Shown in pieces: positions 10,327 through 21,481 of a stretch of DNA of 22,522 nt. The notes below the pieces were generated by a model. The model was not told the origin of the DNA and did not search any database. It saw only the letters and a list, made by a program, of their open reading frames with translations. Both the position numbers and the translations under genes were made by a program. The stretch is from Silene noctiflora (Eukaryota; Streptophyta; Magnoliopsida; Caryophyllales; Caryophyllaceae): positions 223,702 through 246,223 of the forward strand of contig VHZZ01000350.1 in assembly GCA_009801015.1 (NCBI GenBank). Reading direction: 5' to 3'. The first letter of the stretch is position 1. Each line of letters opens with the position of its first letter.

Positions 10327-11885
10327 GTAAAACTCTAAAATGCAGAGTGTAGAGATTATTAGTTCTTAGTTTGTTTCTTACTTCTTACTACGTAGTATTT
10401 TTCGTTAAATGATTTGCAAAGACTATTATTAATTAGCAATGGCTTCAACTTATGTTGACTCGCTCAATTCTATGTTTAAACTTGCCGTAGGGAGCGAAGT
10501 TAGTTACTGAAATCTAGGTTTGTGACTTGAAGCGATGGGTTAAATCTGAAAAATCTTCGTTAAGATGATTCCTTGTGAATGTGGTTAAACAGACGGGCTT
10601 GTTTAATGCTAGTCTGTTATTTGTATCCAACACAGATGATGTCCCAAGTGTGAGTGTGAGTAGGCTAATTTAATGAAAAATCCACATGTTCTTGGCTTAA
10701 TGAAGTACCTAAGTGTCGGCTTTTAGTTAGGGTCAGCTGGGGTTGTGTACTTGTGTCGATAACAAGCTTCCATCGAAATTGATGCTGAACCTGGAAAGGG
10801 TTTTAAAGTTGTAATATGGTGTCTTTTAGACTCGATGTATGACATGCTTTGGGTAGAACTCATACCAATGTATTAATTCCTTTGTCCTTGAATAAGCTTG
10901 TTGTTTTTCATTTTTCGGTGTCTTGTGTTAAAAAATAAACGTCTTGCATTCTCGGACACATTTTAATATGTATATTAAATATTTATCCAAAAAAACCTGT
11001 ATGTTTGTTTAAGTATACCAGTTGTAGAAGTAAGAATCTATTTTGCATTGTCCTTTTTCTGCTGTTATTAGTGTGCGCAGAGCTTCGCATTAGCGTCTTT
11101 TGCAGAGCTATTTTTCGCAGTTGAAATTATTTTGTATATCTAACACCTTCAGTAATCAAATCCGTGTGATTTAGTTCAGCCATGCAGGTGCTTCGGGATG
11201 CAGATAGCAATAGTCACTTTATATGGAAGAACCAAGATAGAAGATATTGGTTGGAAATATACCGTCTTTTTTGTGGTCGTGGGATCTCCATTGGAGCAAG
11301 TTTTCTTGTTGAACATGGTGTATAGAAAGATTAAAATGTATGAATCTTATAAGAAAACCCTCTTTTGTTCGAAAGGGATGTATTATATACGAAAATCAAT
11401 TTTTCTCGATTATATCTCATGTTTAGAGTTCTTCTGGCACACCTTTTCCCTAACCTTTGTGTTTGATCATTCTGTGAAAATAGTTAAAAAGGTTGAAAAA
11501 TAATTCAGCAAAACGAGAAAAGGTTAATATAAAAGAAAAGAAAAGAAATCTTTACTACAGTATCAAATTTAACCTTTCAGGGCTTCAGTAAAATATTAAA
11601 TTCGTCGCTGCATTTCCCTATATTTAACTGTATGGAAAATAAATAAATAAACGAAAAATATAATGGTTGTGTAACCTGCAACACCACTTTGAGATCGGAT
11701 AAATGTTTCTTGAAGGTTTTTGTGGCAGCGTTTGGATCGGCTAATATTAGGCTGTGTTGACCGACTATGGGATAATGGCTACCATGATTGCTCTCCTTGG
11801 TACTCAAGGAGGGATAAAAAACGATTCATTCCACCAGAGTTGAGACATCCAGGAGCTGGTGCCGTGAATCACTTGTCTCGATCAC
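10327..11885. other. Convergent intergenic region with both 3' UTRs
   Basis: This stretch separates the stop codon of the WAT1-related gene (plus) from that of the JMJ32-like gene (minus). It should hold both 3' UTRs. I see no conserved protein, no RNA gene and no well-bounded repeat. Open frames at 11198-11503 (plus) and 11577-11807 (minus) are AT-rich and resemble no known family. A-rich simple sequence ('aaagaaaagaaaagaaa') occurs near 11533-11549. Poly(A) sites cannot be fixed from sequence alone. Confidence 0.55.
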
Positions 11886-13779
11886 TCAAGTATTAGGGTT
11901 GAGAGATTGCAGAAAGTTGAAGTACGCATATTTGATATCAAACTGCATATCATACCCTGCACAACAATATGCTTACACAGTTACACTCCTTACTATGGAG
12001 TGGAACTCGGAACTCCTCGAGGACTAAGAATAATTCTTTTGAGAGGTACTTACAGTAATTGACTGCGATTGTGCGTGGACTTTGCTTCACATAGTGGAAC
12101 CACATGCTAGGCCTGCAATATTTGAGAAGCGAACGTCAGATTAAAGCTTAAGCCGTCATTGTAAAATTATAACTTCCTTAAGCCACAAAATGGCTCTTTC
12201 CAGCGGTTGATAGACCAGCTCTAACACTTCGCATCCTCACGGAATCAAACTTGAGACCTCTAGAAAATAGTTAGAACTATTGCTAGATCTTGATAATTCG
12301 ACTTAAAAAGAAAGAGGTGAAGATTGGCACATAAAATTCTGAAGAATATAGAATTTTCTGCATTTTTCAATTTTTATGAAGCATCACGAACCAACTATCA
12401 AAGGCCATCCCAAATACAGCACTAAGACATGGGCAGGCTTCAAATCCTAGCGTACACTGAGAGCAAACAACATTGAGGCAAGAAGATAATGAGGGGATGA
12501 CCAAAGGCTAACACGAGAGTGACGTTCATCAAACGCACAGCAGCGAAACTAAGAATCTTAGATACGTGGAGGGAAAAGATAGTCATGTCACCATCAAGTG
12601 GAAATGAAAATTTGGAAACATGTCAAGACATAAAGTAGCTTAAGTGGTCAAACTTACAGATACAACATCTCCCCAGCCTTGACTGTACACTCAAACGGCT
12701 TTGGCCCGTCAAAATATAAGGGGAACTTGTTCCATTCGCTTTCTTTCATCCCTGGAGATGGATCAGGATTCACACTGCACCATGGCACCTGTCTGATTGG
12801 ATCATCAAGTTGTAAGCTGAATTCTCCTCTATTCTACAAAATAAATAGAACCTCATGCATCAGGCTCATGAGAGTAGATCTAGTAAACAGGTTACTCTGG
12901 TGGGTCGGATCATTCGTGTTGGGGTAATTTCAAGTTGGGGAATTTCAGACCAGGTAATATTTTGTCCAACAAAGTTTGAGTCGGGTAAAGGTTGGATACA
13001 GTCATTCGACGTTTGGGTCGGTTTTGCCAGGCTTACTTACGGGAAATGAATTAGAGAACATCGGCATAAGTTAGAGAAAAGTAAAAGACCTGATTGTAAG
13101 AGTACTGTGCAGTAGGATATGGACGAATATAAAGGCGATGAACATCAGTAGGTGGCAAAAGAGTGAAATGTTTCTCACCAGAAACAACCGCATAAAGATT
13201 TTCATAATGATCTTTATGGAAGGAAGTCTCAGAGAGATGATTGCCAATCCAAAGGTTGACAGCCTCAGGTAGACAGCCTAGAGCTTCAGACGCCCAACCA
13301 ATGTGTGTATCACAATCTGAGAATAAAACCGAATACTCTGACCGGAAGCAATCATTCTGCTGTTGCATGTATGCCACCATGTTAGCATTCTTATTAGGTT
13401 TAGAAATGAGCGGCAATGCATCAGAAAATGGCATTTGTTCTACATGTGCAGAAGCAAAACAAAGAGAGGAAGGGTCATTAGGATGGGGAGCAAGAGAATC
13501 TGCTCGGCCATTTGGAGTCAGATGAACAGAAACCTCCGAGGAATCTAGCACCCCGCATAAGTACTCATCAGAAGACCACAATGAAAGGGCGGGCCAGTGT
13601 TCAAGGGCGTTGGATATGATACAAGGCTTGTTAGGAGCAACAAAGTTCCTATAAAATTCGATTGGAGAAGGTGGTGAGTCAAGTCGCTCCACCTGAGCAG
13701 AGGTACCTAGGCTCAGCTCTCTGACTTCTTCCCATAATTTACTGATATCCTCCGTGTTGGAAGTCCCCTTTGCAGCCAT
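11886..13779 (-). CDS. JMJ32: JmjC domain-containing 2-oxoglutarate oxygenase, JMJ32/JMJD7 type
   Basis: JmjC proteins are Fe(II)/2-oxoglutarate oxygenases. Arabidopsis JMJ32 acts with JMJ30 on H3K27me3 at FLC at warm temperature, and its animal relative JMJD7 is a lysyl hydroxylase. On the minus strand the coding exons are 13779-13090, 12833-12658, 12112-12054 and 11956-11886, all GT-AG, giving 331 aa (Arabidopsis about 345). Landmarks include 'LWEEVRELSLG' (15-25), 'SPPSPIEFYRNFVAPNKPC' (35-53), 'QQQNDCFRSEYS' (139-150), 'VNLWIG' (174-179), the iron ligands His188 and Asp190 in 'FHKDHYENLY', Lys203 for 2-oxoglutarate in 'GEKHF', and the distal ligand His295 in 'MWFHYV'. 'AVNYWYDMQFDIKYAYF' (305-321) is the family's end signature. 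Compared with Arabidopsis, the residue after the distal His is Tyr, the next loop is shorter, and the acidic tail is missing. Catalytic residues are kept, so activity is likely. It lies in tandem with, and 2.5 kb downstream of, RUS1. A 5' UTR intron is possible. Confidence 0.93.
12150..12310 (-). repeat. Possible SINE-like fragment in JMJ32 intron 2 (weak)
   Basis: On the minus strand this reads 'gaggtctcaagtttgattcc', a degenerate pol III B-box-like phrase, followed by 'gatgcgaagtgttagagctgg'. The second half resembles 3' portions of tRNA-derived plant SINEs as I remember them. No clear A box, tail or target duplication is seen, so the call is tentative. Confidence 0.25.
12895..13030. repeat. 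GGGTC-rich segment in JMJ32 intron 1
   Basis: The segment contains 'ggtgggtcggatcattcg', 'gttggggtaatttc', 'gagtcgggtaaaggttgg' and 'gtttgggtcgg'. Composition and wording resemble the larger block at 435-790. It fills more than half of the 256-base intron, so it probably accounts for that intron's present length. Confidence 0.4.
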
Positions 13780-16261
13780 TTAATTCTACGTGGGTAGACT
13801 AGCGTAACAATTTCAAATTCACGAGGCCAAAGTAATCCAGGACACGGCTAAAGTGACATGATCAAAGCCGTAAGCCAATATTTCAAAATCACACAAATAA
13901 TAAAACAATTTCAGGAATTGACTGCTGGAATCCCGCGGTGCAGCTATCTGGCTGAGCAAATAACGTAAAGATGACAGTCACTTGATATGGCCCTTCAACA
14001 GACATAACATAATGTCAAGCATATACCATCAAAGAAGGCCTCCTTTCGAACACTGGGAAGCATATACTCCTCTGTTGAAATTAAATACAGGGGTAAGATG
14101 GCAAGTAGCAATAACTCAGATACAAGGGACAATGCCACATTAGAAAAATAGACAAGCTAAGGGTAAAAAAAAATCTTGAAGTAAACATAAGCCATAGTGA
14201 TACATTTTGAAGGGTCCAGAAACCCAATCACTCTCGGGAGCTTGCTGGATCGGGGTAATAAATTGCTTGGGATGGGAGTACCTATTAACTTGATAATAGA
14301 GCTAAAATCAAGGGAGAAAAGTGGTGGTGGTGGTGGTGGCGGTATAGGAAAGTGGAAATGAGGAAGAAAGGGTAGGGTATCCATAAAGGAAGGAAATAGT
14401 TCCCTCATCACCACCCCTTTCCACACGCCACGACCACCACTTACCACCATTCTCCTCCCCTTCCCCTTATTTAACCTCCATCTATTACCCTTGTAATAAA
14501 TATCTCCATGCCAGTATAGTCCCGATGCATGACGAACACTGCATCGAGAATTGCATTGAATGACTGTTACTGCGTAGCAAAAGAAGCACAATCGAAAACC
14601 GAAAAACATCGACGTCTTTGACTCCATTGGGAAATGGAAATCAACTCAGACAAGATTAACATAAAACCTAATACATCCATTTCCAAATTACATTTTTACT
14701 CAATTTCAGCTGTGATACTGCCACCTGAATTGACTCTTCATACAAAATAATCAAACATACAAAGCAATTTATTTCTATGAAGTAGACAACTTTTTCAGTA
14801 TTACAGATGACCCTTTAGACAGAACCCTCTCCGTCTCAATCATTTGCTATGGTATTTTAATCAAAGGTAAACAAATGAAGAAGACGGACCAAGTAAAATT
14901 AGAACAAATAAAACCCACAAATTATCATAAACTAATCATTATTTTTGTTCCATTAATTAGCAGAAATTGATTAAAAACAGACATATGAAAGATGAACTCA
15001 TCCCAAAATCACAACAAAATCCAAACTGAAGCTTAATAATTAGCAGCAGAACATATGAAACATGAAATATTTTGAAAGAAAAAAAAAAAGAGAGAGAAAT
15101 TACTGGTAAATTGATGGTGTCAGTGTAGTAATGAAAGGGAAGAGAGGCGGGAGATACAGAGCTTTTTGCTTATGATGAATGTACTCATGGGGCCTCGAAC
15201 CCTCGAATACGTATGTAAATAGATGGTTTCGTTAATCAGGGACGATTATACAATTTTTAGTGTAAAACCGTTTTATACGAAGAACAAAAATTACAATTTT
15301 GGTAGTTTGTATATGATGTTTTTAATAACTGAGATAGAAGAGTAAAATGATCTTTTAATAACCTTGCGACGGTTATTTTCTTTTATCAGCGTCTCAGTAT
15401 TAAAGAGGGATGAACCTTAAAACTCGTGAGGTGTCCATTCACGTTTAACTGTCCTGAAAATCCAATCGGGTTCAGAAGTCACGTTTTTGTCCACGGATAA
15501 TAATGTAAAATATAATATGTGCAAATGTACACCTCAAGATTGTTTGCATAATTTGAGAATACAAAACAGTTCTCCATATATACGAGTAAACGAAAAGAGT
15601 GAACGAAAGAAAACAAGAATGAACAAACATGACTTCCATGTATTCAAAGTGTCGCAGTTAAATCACAAAAGAATGGATACTTTCTCAGGTAAATCGTGAC
15701 TCGTGAGTGTTTATGTCTACATTGTGAATGTGAAAAACAGCCAAAAGAGGAACTACTGAATTCGGCTTCTAACAGTAGTCAGTAGGCTACTGGCGTAATG
15801 CAGGTTTGCATACGTAGCTTCTGAAATAAACACAGGGAAAGTCGGATACATAACACTCAGCTCCAAAACTTGCTTAACTGTTGTCATGGTGCTAGTGTTC
15901 TTAATTTTCAACTGCTATTCTGCCAATCAAGTAACCGGGGAATGAGCTGTTGAAACAATCCAAAGCTACTGTCACTGGCTCAAGAGTATACCGACAAACT
16001 GTTGGCTGAAATTACCAGAAGTGACTTAATTTGAAACAATTAGCCACTGCCCAAAAAAAACCCAGTCTGTTACTACTGACCCGAAAACAACCCAAACCTG
16101 AGCTTCCTCAATATCATCACCTGTAATGACTGGATTTAATCATGACTTGAATGACCCGTTTGCCAAGTCTATGTCAAGGGTAATGCCACAAAACTGCAAC
16201 TTCAGCACCAGCGTTCTACTCGTTAGTCATGACCCCAATAACAAAATGTTCTGTTCTCGAA
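13780..16261. other. Spacer between RUS1 3' end and JMJ32 start
   Basis: This holds the upstream region of JMJ32 and the 3' UTR of RUS1 (both minus strand). Near 15085-15160 the minus strand has a CT-rich stretch ('ctcccgcctctcttccctttc') followed by 'accagtaatttctctctc', which looks like a transcribed leader with a possible 5' UTR donor. If so, an intron of about 1.3 kb would end just before the ATG at 13779. A (GTG)n microsatellite is at 14321-14339, and a G-poor, CT-rich stretch at about 14400-14470. An open minus-strand frame at 14157-14627 is low in complexity and is not believed to be a gene. I saw no RNA genes. Confidence 0.5.
14321..14342. repeat. (GTG)n trinucleotide microsatellite
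   Basis: About six and a half GTG units (gtggtggtggtggtggtgg) are followed by 'cgg'. On the minus strand it would read as a run of CCA/CAC/ACC. It lies in the upstream region, or possible leader intron, of JMJ32. Confidence 0.85.
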
Positions 16262-19200
16262 TCAGCTTGTAGGTACAGCAGAGACATTGTCAACACAAAT
16301 CCTGTGAAATAAAGGTCTAGCAATAAGCCCATCAACAAGCCAACCAGCTGACTCACTATCATGCTTCACATGGTTGAACTCCCTTTGAGCATACTCCAGA
16401 GATATCTGCAATTTCCCACCAGGTCGACAATCATCTGACACGGTTCTTGATCTTATACCAGCATTAGTCTCCAACCAGTAAAGAAAATTCACTTGGTACA
16501 AAGATCTGAGCATATCTTGCGGTGAAGCATTTTCTTTAAGCATAACCTGCATCAAGCCAACCCCCATTAGCAACTAAAAAGGCTGTGAGACAAGTATGCA
16601 ACTAAGAGGGGGAGACACCATTTGAAGATTTGAAGAGTTCGAAAGAGATTTGAATGAATTACATATTTCAACATCACATGGACTAATTCATAGCATATGG
16701 AAAAACATTTCCGAAAAAACTTGTGTGATGTTGCATAAGCAAGACACCTTAAGAAACAACGAACATTAAATACAGTACAAAGCCCTTAAAAGCAATATGA
16801 GTACAGAGGAAATTATGTCTAACGACTAACATAGTAGAGCCAGTCCGAATCCTGAAGCCTAGAGCAAACAGGAATAGAAGTAGTCCATGTATTTTTTTTT
16901 TCGTCTAGAAAGCCGTCATGTTAGATTGTTAGGAGTTGCTTACAAAAAAATTCCCTTTGTGCTCAGTCAACATGTAGGCTTCATTCTTGTATAGATCAAA
17001 AAGTGCAACTGCATCCTCCCTATTCTCAACTACTTCACTAAGAGAGGATCCTAGCACCAGTCGCTTTTCAATTTCAGCAGCTGCGTTCTTGGCTTCAGTA
17101 GACAGATTTGAATCTGGCTGCAGAAATAAATTTACATCAGGACAAACTAGTATGCACCAGAGCTTTATGAGAATACGAGATACAGGATCATCAGTTCTTT
17201 GCAGCGGACTAAATATATTTCATGAGTCACTGGATGATTTAACACTGGAAGGATCCTCACGATCACATGGTCAATCAGTAATTTAAGTTTAACGTGTGAG
17301 GATTCTTTCAAATAAGCAGGCTAGCCCCTACTATTTAGTTCATTTCTTTCCTTAACAATGACCATGAGACCAAGTATAAAGCTTGCTTCAGATAAAATAG
17401 CTCCATTTTCAAGCATCTCAATAGAGAAAGTCGGAAAAAAATTATGATGTGGTCCGTGGCAATGCCTGGCGTCTGCCTTGTTGAAATAGCAGAATTCTGT
17501 GAATGGGTTTCATTCATTTGACCTTCCAATTACTATATCAGATTGCTTACATCCATAGACGCTTTTACTTGCACGAGAAGAATTGATAACAAATCACAAA
17601 ATGCTTGAATTACAAAGCGTGGTAGTGGCTTGCTGGTACTGGCCAGTAAACAGCCGTAGGCTAGGACAAAGGAAACTACCAAATAGAACAACGTAACAAC
17701 GGAAAACTGGTTAGGGCCCTTAACAATGATAGTCATAGTAATATTGGTTGGGCCCTGACTTTATATTGGGAAATTTGCAAAGAAAAACATTGAAACACTC
17801 TAGGTAGTTCATTGACCCGTATAGACATTGAGTTGGCTACTCAAGTACTCATGATTTCAAGTCAAATAAATTTTTTCCTTAGGTGCCCCACGAGGATAAA
17901 AAAGTGAAGAACCTCATAAGTCAGACATGGGAGGTGATGCAGTCACTGAGGTTTAATATTAAAATCATCACCTCATAAGTCAGAACCTCAATAACCCAAA
18001 AAAATCTCCCAATAACCCTCAGAAATCGTACAGAGAAATAATAATTTAAAAAAAAAAAAAGTAATGATCACTGTATTGGGATTTTTCAGGCAGATATCCT
18101 AATTAACAAAAGTTCATGCTATAGACCACAAAATCGACAATATATGCGTCACCATTTGATGGGACAAGTCATTTGCCTAACAAAGAACAGTTCACTTTTC
18201 AAGATAAGTAGAATTACTCAAATCTCCAAGGACATTGTTGTTTATTTTCATAAGATCAGAGCAGTAACAATGAACCGGGGTAAAGCCCTGCAAGGCCTCG
18301 AACATTCTTATCAGCAATGTAGAAAACTATCTATAGGGAATTTACAAGGACAGAGAGCATTTTGAGTCTTTCTTAAACTATCCATTTTGTCAAGTAATAC
18401 CATTATAGAAAACACAAATAAGATACAAAGAAACTCACTTCAGAAATTGGCTTCAGATTAAGAAGAGGTATTGCTGGAAAAAGAGGTTCCTCGTCATTGA
18501 CTTCTCTAACAGAAGGTACCTGGCCACTTAGCAGGTATTCACTGAAAACTAAACCTGCAGAGAGCATGTTTTAGGAAATGGTGAGATTATCAAGATGATG
18601 AAATGAAACCTACCTTTGAGAATATCATGGACTATGCAATAGATCACGTGGCCCTTAATTTGTCGTGACTTCATCCTAACTAAGAAAAATAGCCACACAT
18701 GGATATCTGCTTAAGTGCTTAACAGATCTACATAAACTGACATCTTCCTACATAATTACGCTACACTAAATTTGGTGAGAGTATTGTGAGGGAAAATATG
18801 TACTTGCTCGATAAGGATTGAAAGTCCTCAGTTGAATGGATTGGTATGACTTCAGATTGCAGTACATGTGTACCCAAGTTATCACACCAAAGCATGCAAG
18901 AGCAAGTGGTGTAGAGGAGCCTATCTGATTAGCTATTGCAATCCCAAGCACGATACCAATAGACTTGCTCACCATTCCTTGTGCTTCACCCTTTGCAATT
19001 ACCTGGCATCATCCATTCATAATGCCACAAGGCAGGTCATACGTGATGGTATGTCAAAGAAACTCCCCCCAATCAAACAACTAATTTGTTTACAGCAAAT
19101 TAACATGTTTACCTCGGCAAAATTCCTCTTAGCAGCAAAACCTGCATAGAAACAGCTCCTTGTGGCAGCCTGCAAGACCATATCAATTGTCAGCTACCTT

Positions 19201-21455
19201 TAGCACGTAATAAACAGAATATGTCATGGGATTGAATTATGGTACCGGTTGTGATCGCCATAACCATGGTATTAAATTTCAGTCTGAGATAATCTTGAAA
19301 TTGGTGTCGATCTACGACAGCCTGATCTTTATTGTCAAGCCATAAATGAACCGATATTACCTCCAACTATGGCCGTGACTGTCACGATGAACCTTCACAA
19401 TATCTCAGACAATGTGTGGTGTCACGGCCCAAATTTATAAGATGGTGCTAACAGAAACCCTAATAGTGTGCAATAGTATATGGTTTGTTGCACGTACAAT
19501 AGTGCAATTTTGCATCTACTTTTTCCTAGGTCATTGTAGACATATCAAAATGGTATCACTTACATTGAGAGGGTACACAAAAAAGTGGCTGTTAAGTCAT
19601 CAATTTCTACGCTATGTCCAGATTATAACGCCATTAAGTCAATATGGATCATGGCAACTAGTACCTTCAAATGTTGCAGGTACTTTACCAACATGGTCTA
19701 AACAATGCAGTAAAGGTCTGAATTGCTTCGGAAAATGATAAACCGGCAAATGATAAACCGGCTATACAGTGAGAATATACAGCATCAGGCTTATACTATT
19801 CAATTGAATTTGTTGTAGACGAGTAATGGCTAAGATTTCTGTCAGTAGTATGCATTTAAAATAGTAGTACACTATAATTATTTTGTCATTGCCTTTTCTC
19901 TTCTTTTTTCCTTTTGTCGTGTGCAGTTAACCACCGTCAAGAAGTTGCGTTTGCAAATTAGCACTATCTCGTACTGAAGTTAACGTCCTACTTGTGACGA
20001 ATCTAGAAATGACGTCTATAGAATACCTGGATCAAAGAAGCAGCAGAACGCCCAGCTCCAGCAGTTGCTCCAATGAAGACAAAGAGATGAGGAAAAGCAG
20101 GAGTTAATATCTCCAATCCAAATGCGGCATTTTCCAACAGGTCCGCAAATAACCTCCAACCCTTTGGGTGGACATCAAAGTGTCGTCCATACTTTGATAA
20201 TGCGATCTTGCTCAGATATCCAATTCCATCCTTAAGCACCCAGCTTATAGCAGCTGCAGTTGGAATTGCCCCCTTCCCCAATCCAACAGCATACAGCAAA
20301 GACTGTAGAAAAAGGAACCAATTAGTCTTCAGAGATACGATCTTATTTTCGTATAATGTGAGACCAACCCAATTTATCTAAAATCCACACTCATATGTGA
20401 TATAACTAGTAGTCTAATACCCATTACCCACTAAAAGCTGAAATGTTAAAAACTAACCCGGCAAACAGAAAGTCCAGGGATAAATTTATCAGGACACCTC
20501 ATACTCATGGAGTTTAGCATGCATCCCACATGGCCCAACCTTCTAAAAAGAAATAGCAATGTTTAAACAGGCATACAAGAATAACACCAACCTGTGTGGC
20601 AAGAACCCCAGTAATCTGGCTAGCAATGCCCTGAACCGCTCTCCACAAAGAATAGTCCAAATAATCGCTAGTCACACTGTCAGGAAAACCTTCTGGTAAC
20701 ATAAGACGAAATACAATATCCTTGCTCAGTAACCATAAATTAGGAAGACCTGCTGAAGGGCTAAGAACTCCATTATCCATATCTTCCTTTCTCGACGAAT
20801 TAAAAGATGATGGAACCACCACAAATTCATCTTTTGAAGGGTCGGGAATAAGTTTAGTTCGCTGACCTCCCTTAACCTCCCATACAACCTCCTCATCTTT
20901 CATCTCCTCGTCGTTCTCATCAATTCTCCCTATTGCGCTTGCGAAATCCATATGAAACGAGCCAAGCAAACCTAAGAATGACAACAAGCATAGCACTAGC
21001 TGTCTAGGAGGCAATGAGCCATCAAGCATGTTATTGCGAACATCACATACTCTAGACGTAAACAAGGAAGCCAATCGATATGACCAAAAAATTGCAAGAA
21101 TCCCCATATTCAATCCATGACTACCCCCACCATCATCATGGCCATCAAAATCATTATTGTCGTTGTTGTTTCCACCGCCACTATTGTTGTTATTGTTGTC
21201 ATTGTTGTTGTTGAAATTCCCATGGTCGCCACTATCTAGCAATAATTCATGTTTAAGCAAAGGAAGAACACGACCCACCTCAAACGCTTTTGCCACAATC
21301 CTTTTCGTCAAATTATTAACTTTTCCCTTATAAGTAAATTGATGTCCATCTATGCGCGCATTTAGGATTCTACTCCAAGGGGTCGCCTTGCATTGCCATG
21401 TAAAATGCAATGAACTATCCACAAGCGACGCTGAAGAAGTACAATTACAGCCCAT
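16262..21455 (-). CDS. RUS1: ROOT UVB SENSITIVE 1-like protein (DUF647, plastid)
   Basis: RUS1 (WXR3 in Arabidopsis) works with RUS2/WXR1 in early seedling growth. Mutants are hypersensitive to very low UV-B, and genetics links the pathway to vitamin B6 homeostasis and polar auxin transport. Reporter fusions place it in plastids. Coding exons on the minus strand are 21455-20592, 20302-20027, 19169-19113, 19002-18804, 18554-18439, 17117-16944 and 16546-16262, all GT-AG, giving 656 aa (Arabidopsis about 608). Residues 1-60 are rich in Ser, Arg and Lys and could be a transit peptide. Residues 80-114 are an Asn/Gly/Asp low-complexity tract. Hydrophobic segments lie at 117-132 and 152-175. The DUF647 core starts near 250 ('[20 protein letters not shown]') and includes '[20 protein letters not shown]', '[18 protein letters not shown]', '[20 protein letters not shown]' and '[15 protein letters not shown]'. 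The conserved C-terminal part carries '[19 protein letters not shown]' and '[17 protein letters not shown]'. The start is the first ATG in frame. The extra length is largely explained by the Asn tract. Confidence 0.95.
19733..19762. repeat. Perfect 15-bp tandem duplication in RUS1 intron 2
   Basis: 'aaatgataaaccggc' occurs twice back to back without mismatch (19733-19747 and 19748-19762). It lies in the 857-base intron 2 of RUS1. The identity of the two copies suggests a recent slippage or repair event. Confidence 0.95.
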
Positions 21456-21481
21456 AATCTCTCAGAGACAATCTTCACTAG

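Noticed and set aside
11198-11503. Open plus-strand frame of 101 codons between the convergent genes
   Set aside because: AT-driven composition (Lys, Ile, Phe, Tyr), no family resemblance, in a probable 3' region.
11577-11807. Open minus-strand frame of 76 codons after the JMJ32 stop codon, considered as a missing last exon
   Set aside because: The JMJ32 frame ends cleanly at 11886 right after the family's end signature, and no splice pair joins this frame to it in phase. Likely 3' UTR.
13241-13548. Plus-strand open frames within the JMJ32 first exon
   Set aside because: Antisense shadows of the conserved minus-strand exon.
14157-14627. Open minus-strand frame of 156 codons with a proline run
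   Set aside because: The proline run comes from the (GTG)n microsatellite, the rest has no family resemblance, and it lies in the JMJ32 upstream region. Chance frame.
18766-19002. Separate small membrane protein on the minus strand starting '[11 protein letters not shown]'
   Set aside because: It is exon 4 of RUS1. The Met is internal and the frame joins to exons 3 and 5 in phase.
20003-20302. Stand-alone minus-strand protein of about 98 residues
   Set aside because: It is exon 2 of RUS1. The residues after 20027 are intron read-through.
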